From positions 1 through 62,185 of the forward strand of contig JAKBHH010000008.1 of assembly GCA_021836865.1 (NCBI GenBank): 62,185 nt of DNA, written 5' to 3'. Below are positions 17,927 through 25,856 of this stretch, in pieces. Source of the DNA: Acidobacteriota bacterium (GTDB lineage: Bacteria > Acidobacteriota > Terriglobia > Terriglobales > Acidobacteriaceae). The first letter of the stretch is position 1; each line of letters opens with the position of its first letter. A program made the position numbers and the translations under genes. The notes below the pieces were generated by a model. It made no database searches. It saw only the letters and a list, made by a program, of their open reading frames with translations, and was not told where the DNA came from.

Positions 17927-19273
17927 TTACCTCGCTGCCATGAACCTGGCAATATTTCGATCGGTGTTTCCTAGAGCGCGCGCCAGTGCGAACTTGGCAT
18001 CGACGTGGCTGGAGACGGCAAGGATGTAGTTTTCCTCGGCGCGTGCCAGCTCGTCCTGCGCGGTAACCACTTCAACATTATTCGCTGTTCCCTGCGCAAA
18101 GCGGTCCTGCGCCATGCTCAACTCCCGCTTGGCCAGGTCCTGGCCCTGCTGTGCCACGTCTACCTGCTGCGTGGCGGAATCAAGGTTAAGTAGCGCTTCC
18201 CGCACATCTTCTTCGATCCCTCGCCGGAGATCGGCAATGCGATCATCAACGCTCCGTATCTGACTGCTGATTTCCAGCGATTCGCCTTCACGATCCCGGT
18301 CATACAGAGTGAAGTCAATCTGGCCCTGAATCAAACCTGTGGCCTGAATGCCGCCCACACTGCGGCCGATGCCCCCGAAGTTCCCATTGATGCTGAGCTT
18401 GGGCAAGTTACGGGCATGGTTTGCCCGCTGCTGCTCGACCAGACTGTCCCGCCGGGTGGCAAGAGACCGATAATCGGCACGCTCCACCAAGGCCGAGGGG
18501 ATGAGTGTTTCAGGCAGATCCTGCGGCAGAGGTTGATAATGCAGGGTGTCGGCCAGCTCGATGGGCAGGCCGGGGCTGATGCCAATGTTGCGCTGGATTG
18601 CAAGCAGAGACTGCTTGTACTGGTTTTGAGCCTCAAGAAGCGCCTGCCGGTCATTGGCCAACTGCACCTCCGCGCGCAACACATCCACGCCCGTCGCGGT
18701 TCCGGCCTGGTGTTTGTCGTTGGCGAGCTTGAGCAGAGTCGCCCCATCATTGACACGCGACTGCGCAGCATCAACGCGGGCTGCAGCCGATTCGCCGCCG
18801 AGGTAAAGCGCAGCGACCGCGCGTACAATCAAGTCCCGCGCATCCTGCTCATCCAGCTTGCCCGCATCGAGCGCGTGTTCGCTGGCCCGCAGCGCATGGA
18901 GGCTCTGCAGATCAATCAGATTCTGCTGCGCGTACAGACGAATATCGTAGTTCGAAAACGGCCCAACAACTTCAGGCATTCCCGGCAGCGAGATGCCGAA
19001 GGCGCGCAGGTCGCGATTCTGGAAATTGGCGTAGGTCTGAGCATTCACACGAGGCAGAAGTGCCGCCGACAAACTGCGCACGCGGGTTCCGGCGGCGTCG
19101 TCCACCTGCGCGCCGGCCAGCAGGACGCTCAGGTTGGCCTGCAGTCCCTTCTGGATGGCGTCCTGGAGCGTGAGGCGATAGGGGCTCGTCGCTCTTGCAT
19201 CCCCGGATTGGGCATTGCCCGCAAGGCGGGCCAGGACGAGCAGCGCGGCGGCAAAGAACATTGAGCGCTTCAT
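17927..19273 (-). CDS. TolC-family outer-membrane efflux protein
   Basis: 448 residues with a signal peptide (MKRSMFFAAALLVLARLAGNA) and two OEP repeats rich in long amphipathic helices (roughly residues 30-220 and 240-440), the plan of TolC channels. ATG 19273 overlaps the tetR stop as ATGA; the hlyD-like gene follows after 53 nt. It supplies the outer-membrane exit duct for the export complex. Confidence 0.92.
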   Translation of the reverse strand: MKRSMFFAAALLVLARLAGNAQSGDARATSPYRLTLQDAIQKGLQANLSVLLAGAQVDDAAGTRVRSLSAALLPRVNAQTYANFQNRDLRAFGISLPGMPEVVGPFSNYDIRLYAQQNLIDLQSLHALRASEHALDAGKLDEQDARDLIVRAVAALYLGGESAAARVDAAQSRVNDGATLLKLANDKHQAGTATGVDVLRAEVQLANDRQALLEAQNQYKQSLLAIQRNIGISPGLPIELADTLHYQPLPQDLPETLIPSALVERADYRSLATRRDSLVEQQRANHARNLPKLSINGNFGGIGRSVGGIQATGLIQGQIDFTLYDRDREGESLEISSQIRSVDDRIADLRRGIEEDVREALLNLDSATQQVDVAQQGQDLAKRELSMAQDRFAQGTANNVEVVTAQDELARAEENYILAVSSHVDAKFALARALGNTDRNIARFMAAR

Positions 19274-19956
19274 GCTTTCTTCTCCTTACGAGGAGCGGCG
19301 ACGGCACGCCAGAAATGACGGAAGCTGTCTTCGATCCAGAGCTTCAGTCCGGGCTCTCCATGCAGTGACCAGAGCAGAATGGTGCCAAGAACGGCTTGCT
19401 GCAGTTGAAAGGCGACTTCTTCCGGCTTCAGACTGGAATCCACTTCTCCTCGCCTTTGCCCCTGCGCAACCAGAGCGGACATCATTGCGCGGCCGTCCAA
19501 CATCTGGCGCTCCATCAATTCGCGTACAACATCATTGGCGAGAAACGAGCTCACGAGCGCGCGGGCGAGGAATGGACTCCGGCCAGGTTCTTCCGCAAGG
19601 CGGGAGAAGAGATGATGCACGATCGACTGAATGCTTTGCCTGGCAGTTGATGCAAGCCGGACTGCCTCGCGCACGTGCCCCAGCTGTACCTCCGCCATTA
19701 CGCCAAGCACATGCTCTTTGCTTTCGAAATAATTGAAGAAGGTGCCCTTGCCGACATCGGCGGCATCGGTGATCTCTTCCACAGTGACGTTTGAGAAGCC
19801 GCGATCAGCGAAGAGTTGCAGGGCGCTGCGGAAGAGACGGAGGCGGGTTTCCGCGGCCTTGCGCTGGCGCCGTCCGATCACCGGATGATCGGACGTCTGG
19901 CCTGCGACCGGAACTAAGGGCTGTTCGCCGGGCGGATTGATATGACTGGAACTCAT
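19270..19956 (-). CDS. TetR-family transcriptional regulator of the export operon
   Basis: 228 residues. The N-terminal helix-turn-helix (about residues 25-75: RLRLFRSALQLFADRGFSNVTVEEITDAADVGKGTFFNYFESKEHVLG) is typical of TetR repressors; the C-terminal helices would bind a ligand. As first gene of the operon it probably represses its own and the transporter genes until an export substrate binds, like CecR of the E. coli ybh cluster. ATG 19956 is chosen over the upstream TTG 19962; AAGG lies about 8 nt before it. Confidence 0.92.
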   Translation of the reverse strand: MSSSHINPPGEQPLVPVAGQTSDHPVIGRRQRKAAETRLRLFRSALQLFADRGFSNVTVEEITDAADVGKGTFFNYFESKEHVLGVMAEVQLGHVREAVRLASTARQSIQSIVHHLFSRLAEEPGRSPFLARALVSSFLANDVVRELMERQMLDGRAMMSALVAQGQRRGEVDSSLKPEEVAFQLQQAVLGTILLWSLHGEPGLKLWIEDSFRHFWRAVAAPRKEKKA

Positions 19957-19965
19957 CTTCAACCT

Positions 19966-19990
19966 TCAGTCATTTCCGACTCACAGTCAT
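19966..19990 (-). promoter_or_regulatory. candidate TetR operator in the leader
   Basis: On the minus strand two copies of ATGACTG lie 17 nt apart, the first followed by tGAGTC, which makes a short GACTgtgAGTC dyad. This lies between the -10 box and the tetR start codon, where binding would block transcription. The site is inferred from repeat structure and position only. Confidence 0.4.
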
Positions 19991-19991
19991 G

Positions 19992-20020
19992 TTTATATTC
20001 AAGTCCGGATCGCCTGTCAA
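19992..20020 (-). promoter_or_regulatory. sigma-70 promoter of tetR/export operon
   Basis: On the minus strand TTGACA (20020-20015), a 17-nt spacer and TATAAA (19997-19992), almost the consensus. The predicted start of transcription is near 19985, giving a leader of about 30 nt before the tetR ATG. Confidence 0.8.
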
Positions 20021-20158
20021 CCGGGAGGCTGACGACATACACCGATTTGAAGCGATCCTCCAGCAAGATTGATCAACCGATCCGTGGCCTTGGCTCATTG
20101 AAGCTGGAGTTCACGGAAGGGACTCGCGAGGTTCGCTCCTCGCGGCCAACGAATTATC

Positions 20159-20188
20159 TTGACTCAAAACTTCACATTCTGCTTTACT
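20159..20188 (+). promoter_or_regulatory. possible promoter for ilvA
   Basis: TTGACT at 20159-20164 and TTTACT at 20183-20188, with an 18-nt spacer. It would give a leader of roughly 215 nt before ilvA. The -10 match is weak. Confidence 0.4.
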
Positions 20189-20343
20189 TAGCTCATAGCG
20201 ATAAGCAATCTGGCGGTCAGTCCTTTTCGGTTTCTCCGGGCAAGTGTGCCTCCCCGTGCAACCTGCATGCCCATGGCCAGCCACACCGCGGACGCGGGAA
20301 GCAAGACCTGACCCAGCCGTTTAGAGCGTAGAAAGTCATCACG

Positions 20344-20373
20344 CCACCTTCTGATCATGCGTAGGTGGTTTTT
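20344..20373 (+). terminator. terminator-like hairpin ahead of ilvA (possible attenuator)
   Basis: CCACCT (20344-20349), a 13-base loop and AGGTGG (20363-20368) followed by TTTTT. It lies 35 nt before the ilvA start. The upstream gene is divergent, so there is no plus-strand gene whose transcript needs stopping here; attenuation of ilvA is a reasonable guess. Confidence 0.45.
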
Positions 20374-20408
20374 GAGTTTCTGTGCAATTCTTTTGTGAGG
20401 AGATCCCT

Positions 20409-21623
20409 TTGGAATCCGTCACTCTCTCGAGCATCCAAGTGGCGCGCGCCCGCATCGGCGAAGCCATTCACACCTCACCGTGTCATCTGTCCCATCACCT
20501 CTCAGAGCTGACAGGACTGCCTTTGCACCTGAAACTCGAGAACCTGCAACGGACCGGGTCATTCAAGGAGCGCGGCGCCTTGAACAAGCTGCTCACTCTC
20601 TCAGAGACCGAGCGAAAGAGGGGCGTGATTGCGGCCAGCGCAGGAAACCACGCTCAAGGTGTCGCGTTCCACGCAGCGGCGCGGGGGATTCGCGCACAGA
20701 TCGTGATGCCGTTGGCCACTCCCCTGGTAAAAGTTGCGGCCACGCGCGCCTTCGGCGCTGAGGTCATCCTCCATGGCGCCAGCTATGACGAAGCGTGCGA
20801 TGAAGCTCTCCGCAGGCGAGTGGAAGAGGGCCGAACATTTATACATCCTTTCGACGATACTGAAGTGATTGCCGGCCAGGGAACCATCGGTCTTGAGTTG
20901 CTGGAGCAGGTTCCGGACATTGAAGCTGTGGTTGTGCCAATCGGGGGCGGAGGGCTGATCAGCGGCGTGGCCTGCGCGCTGAAGGAGACAAACCCGAAGA
21001 TCCGCGTGGTGGGCGTGGAGTCGGAAAAGCTGCCTTCGATGCTCCGCGCCCGCGAGGCGGGGCATCCGGTCACCATCGGCGCTGAAGCAACGATCGCAGA
21101 TGGAATCGCAGTCCGACGTGCGGGCGATATAACCCTGCCCCTCGTTTCACGATACGTGGATGAGATTGTCACCGTGGACGATGAGGAGATTGCAAGCGCG
21201 ATCCTGATGCTGCTTGAGCAGGAAAAGACGCTGGCCGAAGGGGCAGGAGCTGCCGCCCTGGCAGCCGTGGTGCAGGCCAAGACGAACCTTCGCCATCGCC
21301 GCACCGTGGTTCTGGTTTGCGGAGGAAACATTGACGTCACACTGCTGGCCAAGATCATCGAACGCGGCCTTGTGAAAGACGGCCGCCTGCTACGCGTGCG
21401 GGTGTATTTGCAGGATCGCCCCGGCGCCCTGCTGCACCTCACGCAGATCCTTGCAAGAGAGCGCGCCAACATCGTCGAGACGATTCACAATCGCGCTTAT
21501 TACGGGGTGAGCCTGGGAGAGACGGTCATCGATGTAACGCTGGAGACCCGGGGAGCTACGCACATCACAGCGATCAGTCATGCCTTGCGGGAGACAGGCT
21601 TCCGCTTCGAGCGCATCCAATAG
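20409..21623 (+). CDS. ilvA: threonine ammonia-lyase (threonine deaminase)
   Basis: 404 residues. A PLP enzyme that converts threonine to 2-oxobutyrate and ammonia, the entry to isoleucine synthesis. The PLP lysine is in GSFKERGA, the glycine loop for the phosphate is PIGGGGLISG, and ASAGNHAQGVA is also typical. The C-terminal 75 residues form one ACT domain (VRVYLQDRPGALLHLTQIL), so length and plan match the short IlvA/TdcB type with a single ACT domain. TTG 20409 is chosen because GAGGAG ends 8 nt upstream; the track frame also contains GTG 20382 without a good ribosome site. Confidence 0.92.
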   Translation: MESVTLSSIQVARARIGEAIHTSPCHLSHHLSELTGLPLHLKLENLQRTGSFKERGALNKLLTLSETERKRGVIAASAGNHAQGVAFHAAARGIRAQIVMPLATPLVKVAATRAFGAEVILHGASYDEACDEALRRRVEEGRTFIHPFDDTEVIAGQGTIGLELLEQVPDIEAVVVPIGGGGLISGVACALKETNPKIRVVGVESEKLPSMLRAREAGHPVTIGAEATIADGIAVRRAGDITLPLVSRYVDEIVTVDDEEIASAILMLLEQEKTLAEGAGAAALAAVVQAKTNLRHRRTVVLVCGGNIDVTLLAKIIERGLVKDGRLLRVRVYLQDRPGALLHLTQILARERANIVETIHNRAYYGVSLGETVIDVTLETRGATHITAISHALRETGFRFERIQ

Positions 21624-21630
21624 GCTCGCG

Positions 21631-22254
21631 ATGTATACGCCTCGCTTCAACCAAGTCACCGACCGCAGCCTCTTGATCGAGGCCATGCGCCGCTACTCCT
21701 TTGCGATTCTCTTTGGCGGAACGGCCGGGGGACACGCCGAGGAGCCTACCACAGCGACACATCTCCCGCTGGTGGTGAAGGACGAAGGTGAGCATGGTCT
21801 CCTCGAAGGGCACTTTGCACGCGCCAATCCGCACTGGAAGGCTCTCGCCGGACGCGCGGTGCTGGTTGTCTTTTCAGGTCCGCACAGCTATGTCTCACCC
21901 GGACTCTACATCGATGCGCTGTCTGTGCCGACGTGGAACTACATTGCCGTCCACGCGCACGGAATCTTGACCCTTGTAGAGGACGACGCCGGCAAGGAGG
22001 CACTGCTGGGCGGACTGATGGAGGTCCATGAGCCAGACTATGCGCGCCGGTGGCTTGACATGCCGGAGGGCTATCGCCGCACCATGCTGGCCGGGATTGT
22101 GGGGTTTCGGATTTCCATCACTCGCATCGAAGGCAAGTTCAAGCTCAGCCAGAACCGGCCTGAGGCGGATCGGCGCAATGTGCGCGCCGCGCACGCAGCC
22201 GGAACAGCAGACGAGCAGGAACTTGCGGCATGGATGCAACGACTTGGCGGATGA
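21631..22254 (+). CDS. PaiB-like FMN-binding negative regulator family protein
   Basis: 207 residues from ATG 21631, 7 nt after ilvA, so probably the same transcript. The start MYTPRFNQ and the blocks HLPLVV, EGHFARANPHWKAL, PHSYVSPGLY, TWNYIAVHAHG and KLSQNRP are typical of the PaiB family (FMN-binding split barrel). PaiB of Bacillus subtilis was described as a negative regulator of sporulation and protease genes; here the cellular role is unknown and a flavin-dependent enzyme is possible. Confidence 0.88.
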   Translation: MYTPRFNQVTDRSLLIEAMRRYSFAILFGGTAGGHAEEPTTATHLPLVVKDEGEHGLLEGHFARANPHWKALAGRAVLVVFSGPHSYVSPGLYIDALSVPTWNYIAVHAHGILTLVEDDAGKEALLGGLMEVHEPDYARRWLDMPEGYRRTMLAGIVGFRISITRIEGKFKLSQNRPEADRRNVRAAHAAGTADEQELAAWMQRLGG

Positions 22255-22300
22255 GCGCCAACGGCCTGCGCGCGACGTTCTGCCGCACGGTTGAGATGCA

Positions 22301-23656
22301 TCAGGGCCCAAAACGGGCGACGTACAATTCAGCGTACTGGTTCGGATTACTGAAGCCCGGAAATTGCCCGTAGGTCATACCGCCCAACGCGACGCCTTCG
22401 CTGCCGAGGTTGAGATAGATCGGCGTGGAGCCTGTAGAGGACATGCGCGGAAGCTCCATCCCGGTGCCAATCTGCTGCGCCCAGATTGCGGTGCCGGCTG
22501 AACTGAGCTTGGCAAGGAATACATCGTCCACGCCGGCCGTAACGCCCGAAACAAGCGCTCCCCCGGAAAGGCCCGCCACGTACAGATTGTCACTGGAATC
22601 GGCCACGATGCCCTGACCTGGAAGATTGCTGGTCCCGGCACCAAACGGATAGTTCCACGTCACCGTTCCGGATGCGGCGCTCATCTTGACAACTTCAATT
22701 TGCGCACTCATGCCATAGGTACCGGTCTGACCCTCAAGATAGAGTTGGCCATCGGCGGTAGCCGTGATCGCCGAAGGATTGAAGCCCAAAAGAGCGGGAT
22801 TGCTATTGGATTGCTGAACCCATATATTCGCTCCGTTGGTCCCGTTGAGCTTCAGAACAAAGGGCATTCTTGGAGACCCGGACTGACTACCTGGGTACGC
22901 GCCGCTCGTGAATCCGATGGCGTAGATGTCGCCGTTGGTGTCGGCGGTCACTCCCGACATGACATCCTGCGCAGCACTGCCGTAGGTCACCGTCCACAGG
23001 ACATTGCCGATCGGGTCAAACTTTTCGACATAGAGGTTCTGGCTGCCGCCGCCACCAGCGATTTCGCCTGCGACGATCAGGTTTCCAGTTTTATCACTGG
23101 ACAGCTGAGCGATCGTCATGGCAGCGGACGAAGGGTACTGATGGAGCCAATCGAGATCGCCGGCAGCGTCAAATTGGGCGAGAAAGACCTGGCTGATGCC
23201 GCTGGGGTTGGACGCGCCCGGATACGCGCCGAGTGTCGTCCCGGCCACGACCATTTTGCCGCCGATGTTCACCATCCCATCGAGAGTGTCCCCGGCGCCA
23301 GTCGTCAATTCCCTGCCCCAGACCGCGTTTCCGGCTGGATCCCGCTCGAAGACCATGCCTTTCAGAATTCCTACCTGACCTGAGTAACCGGGCAGATTGC
23401 CCGCCGTGTACCCGGCAACGTAGATGTTGTCGTTGCTGTCCTGCGAGATGGCAGTGATGGTATCGCCCTGATTGGTCGTTGCGTCGTAAGTATTGGTGCC
23501 GAACTCCTGCACAAACTCAAAAGTCGACCCGGCACTGAAGGTCAGCCCGGCAGGGGGTGGGGGCGTGGTTCCACCGCTTGGATGCGAGGAACTGCTGCAG
23601 CCCGCGACAAACATCATGGAGACTGAAATCAGGAGCGCGCCGGCAACGCTATTCAT
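22301..23656 (-). CDS. SBBP-type beta-propeller lipoprotein
   Basis: 451 residues. A lipoprotein signal with lipobox VAGC (Cys20) is followed by a Ser-rich linker and PPPPAG. The rest repeats a unit of about 50 residues (D-x-N-x-N-IYVAGYTxGxxPGxS, then FLAQFDAAGDLxW), the seven-bladed SBBP propeller repeat. It is probably anchored in the outer membrane. No enzyme motif is seen. Confidence 0.85.
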   Translation of the reverse strand: MNSVAGALLISVSMMFVAGCSSSSHPSGGTTPPPPAGLTFSAGSTFEFVQEFGTNTYDATTNQGDTITAISQDSNDNIYVAGYTAGNLPGYSGQVGILKGMVFERDPAGNAVWGRELTTGAGDTLDGMVNIGGKMVVAGTTLGAYPGASNPSGISQVFLAQFDAAGDLDWLHQYPSSAAMTIAQLSSDKTGNLIVAGEIAGGGGSQNLYVEKFDPIGNVLWTVTYGSAAQDVMSGVTADTNGDIYAIGFTSGAYPGSQSGSPRMPFVLKLNGTNGANIWVQQSNSNPALLGFNPSAITATADGQLYLEGQTGTYGMSAQIEVVKMSAASGTVTWNYPFGAGTSNLPGQGIVADSSDNLYVAGLSGGALVSGVTAGVDDVFLAKLSSAGTAIWAQQIGTGMELPRMSSTGSTPIYLNLGSEGVALGGMTYGQFPGFSNPNQYAELYVARFGP

Positions 23657-23925
23657 GGCAAAATCCTTCGCAAGTCTCAGATTGGATATTATCCGCTATC
23701 TCTATGTGAAGCCCTATACGCGTTTTGGTTGCCCGCAATGCTTCTTCTAGGGGGTTACTTGCGGAAACCGCTCCGCTCGCGACTTGCCGTGCGGCCGTGC
23801 TTACCGGATTGACTGCGGAGATGACGCGGGGCCATCGCTGGCCAAGGAGCTGATGACGCCTTAAAACGCTGCAAGCCCCCCGCCCTGCGGTGGATTCTGC
23901 GCCGACTCGCTTACGATGAGCGGCT

Positions 23926-23935
23926 TTGTTATACT
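23926..23935 (+). promoter_or_regulatory. extended -10 promoter of tRNA-Leu/secG
   Basis: TGTTATACT: a TGn extension followed by TATACT, 18 nt before the mature tRNA 5' end. No good -35 box is visible, which fits an extended -10 promoter. Confidence 0.5.
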
Positions 23936-23952
23936 CAGAGGGTTGACTCAGT

Positions 23953-24037
23953 GCGGAAGTGGTGAAATTGGCAGACACACCATCTTGAGGGGGTGGCGCC
24001 GAGAGGCATGCGGGTTCAAGTCCCGCCTTCCGCACCA
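23953..24037 (+). tRNA. tRNA-Leu (anticodon GAG)
   Basis: The acceptor arms GCGGAAG and CTTCCGC pair perfectly, followed by discriminator A and encoded CCA. The anticodon stem CCATC/GGTGG encloses TTGAGGG, giving anticodon GAG for CTC codons. The long variable arm (GCC-GAGA-GGC stem) marks a class II leucine tRNA, and the T arm is GCGGG-TTCAAGT-CCCGC. Confidence 0.95.
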
Positions 24038-24091
24038 CAAGATTTCTTCTGCCAAACCCCTCGTGGCGGGAATAGGAAAGCAGCTCGAACA

Positions 24092-24397
24092 ATGCAGATT
24101 TTCTTTTACTTTGTCATGGTTTTGCACGTCATCGTCAGCCTGGTATTGATTGGCGTTGTTCTGGTACAGCAGGGCCGCTCGGCCGATCTGGCCGGCGCCT
24201 TCGGCGGCCAGGGATCGCAGACTGCCTTTGGCCCCCGCGCCGCCGCCAACGTGCTGACCCGCGTGACCACCTGGTCAGCCGTGATCTTTATGATCACGTC
24301 CCTGAGCCTGACCATCCTGTACATGCGCGGCCAGCACAGCCGCTCGGTCTTGGAGGGGTCGCAGCCGATCTCGGGGCCTGCCAAGTCTGGCAAATAG
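24092..24397 (+). CDS. secG: preprotein translocase subunit SecG
   Basis: 101 residues. Two hydrophobic helices (FYFVMVLHVIVSLVLIGVVL and WSAVIFMITSLSLTILYM) flank the family's conserved loop GGQGSQTAFGPRAA. SecG assists protein translocation through SecYE. The gene starts 54 nt after the tRNA, so the two are probably co-transcribed. The basic tail is short. Confidence 0.93.
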   Translation: MQIFFYFVMVLHVIVSLVLIGVVLVQQGRSADLAGAFGGQGSQTAFGPRAAANVLTRVTTWSAVIFMITSLSLTILYMRGQHSRSVLEGSQPISGPAKSGK

Positions 24398-24433
24398 CCC
24401 ACATCTCTGGAAAGCCCCCTCAGAAAAGAGTCC

Positions 24434-24472
24434 GCAAAACAGGCAAGGCGCTATGAGTCTTGCCTGTTTTGC
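24434..24472 (+). terminator. rho-independent terminator after secG
   Basis: GCAAAACAGGCAAG, an 11-base loop and CTTGCCTGTTTTGC, a perfect stem whose 3' arm supplies the T run. It separates secG from the cytochrome gene. Confidence 0.8.
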
Positions 24473-24617
24473 TTTCGTCGGCCTTCGCGGACCTTCTCGG
24501 ATGGCAACCTCGGTGTGACAAAAGTCCCTTCCCTTGGGATGCAGCGTGCGCTACCCTCTTCTTCGTCTGGCGAGAGTCTCGCAAGAGTCCGCTCAAAATC
24601 CGTCCTTTTGAGGCCCT

Positions 24618-25856
24618 ATGTCCTTCCGCTCGGTCTTTATTGCAGTCACAGTCGCATTCGGCTTGATTCTGGGTGCGTTTCTTGTCAATCGCGCCCGGCC
24701 CCAGGTTGAAACTGAGCAACCCACCGCCGACTTCGTGCTCGCCAGCGGCAAATGCGCCGAGTGCCATGCGCGGCTGCAGTACTCCGTTGTCCACGAGTAC
24801 GAGATGAGCGCTCACGCGAAGAGGGGCGTGAACTGCCTTGACTGCCATCAGGCTGGACAGGGGCAGCAGAAGAAAGAACATCATGGTTTTGTGATCGCCA
24901 CCCACCTGACCGCCGGCAACTGCCGGGGCTGCCACGAGGGCATCTATCAGGAGTTTCTGCGCAGCCGCCATGCCGCGCCCAGCTGGGCCGCCATCTACGG
25001 AGAAAAAGGCCTTACGTCCGACCAGGTAGCCTTCAGCGAACAGTACCAGCCGGGCGGCACAAAACGTCCTCCCCATCCATTTGTCGCCGCCGAGGGCGCT
25101 TCTGCCATGGCTTCTGGCTGCGAGCAATGCCACTCCATCGGCAAGCCGAACGACGATGGCACCATCGGTACCTGCACGGACTGCCATGCGCGTCATACAA
25201 GCTCTGTAGCGCTGGCGCGCCTGCCCACCACCTGCGCACAGTGCCACATGGGACCGGACCACTCCCAGATCGAGATCTACGATGAGTCCAAGCATGGGGT
25301 AATGTTTGCGGCGCAGGAAAAGCTGTTGAAGCTGGACGCCAACCCCAGAACGCTCAGCACGCGCGATATGTTTGTGCCGACCTGCGCTACATGCCATATG
25401 AGCGGCATCAACGGCCTCAAGGTCACTCATGACCCGTCCGAGCGCCTGAGCTGGTATCTGGCCGACGCGGTCAGCTCCAAGCGCCCCAACTATCTGCGGG
25501 CACAAGCAAACATGAAGCAGGTCTGCGAACAGTGCCACACGGCCGCGCTGATTGACCGCGTTTATACTCAGGCCGAGCAGGTAGTGGCCAGCACCAACAC
25601 CAAAGTGCTTGCCGCCAAAGACATTGTTGACGGGCTGCACAAAGACGGCCTGTTGAGCGGACCGCCTTTCTCGCAGCCCATCGACTTTACCTATTTCGAC
25701 CTGTGGCACTACGACGGCCGCACCAGCAAGCACGCAGCCTTCATGGGCGGCGCGGACTTTGTGCAGTGGCATGGAAACTATGGCCTCCTCGAGAAGACCG
25801 TTGAGTTGAGACACCAAGCCGACGAGTTGCGGAGGAGTCATGAAGCTCACAAATAG
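24618..25856 (+). CDS. octaheme c-type cytochrome, hydroxylamine oxidoreductase-like
   Basis: 412 residues with an N-terminal hydrophobic segment that is an anchor or signal (residues 5-24). Eight CxxCH heme sites begin at residues 46, 73, 102, 168, 186, 206, 256 and 303, and additional histidines could be distal ligands. The heme number and the His/Trp-rich end (FDLWHYDGRTSKHAAFMGG, then FVQWHGNYGLL) recall the HAO/octaheme family. It would act in the periplasm as an N- or S-compound oxidoreductase or electron carrier; reaction and direction cannot be told. It overlaps the membrane-protein gene by 17 nt. Confidence 0.85.
   Translation: MSFRSVFIAVTVAFGLILGAFLVNRARPQVETEQPTADFVLASGKCAECHARLQYSVVHEYEMSAHAKRGVNCLDCHQAGQGQQKKEHHGFVIATHLTAGNCRGCHEGIYQEFLRSRHAAPSWAAIYGEKGLTSDQVAFSEQYQPGGTKRPPHPFVAAEGASAMASGCEQCHSIGKPNDDGTIGTCTDCHARHTSSVALARLPTTCAQCHMGPDHSQIEIYDESKHGVMFAAQEKLLKLDANPRTLSTRDMFVPTCATCHMSGINGLKVTHDPSERLSWYLADAVSSKRPNYLRAQANMKQVCEQCHTAALIDRVYTQAEQVVASTNTKVLAAKDIVDGLHKDGLLSGPPFSQPIDFTYFDLWHYDGRTSKHAAFMGGADFVQWHGNYGLLEKTVELRHQADELRRSHEAHK

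Larger units (their letters stand above)
20021..20408. other. intergenic region between tetR and ilvA
   Basis: About 390 bases without a credible gene. It holds a 7-bp hairpin at 20125-20144 (CGCGAGG/CCTCGCG), a possible plus-strand promoter and a terminator-like hairpin close to ilvA, both listed separately. A 14-codon ORF beginning at the ATG near 20268 is not rich in Ile, Val, Leu or Thr. Confidence 0.6.

Noticed and set aside
19942..20331. 129-aa plus-strand ORF between tetR and ilvA
   Set aside because: It runs through the tetR promoter and has no ribosome site or protein-like composition.
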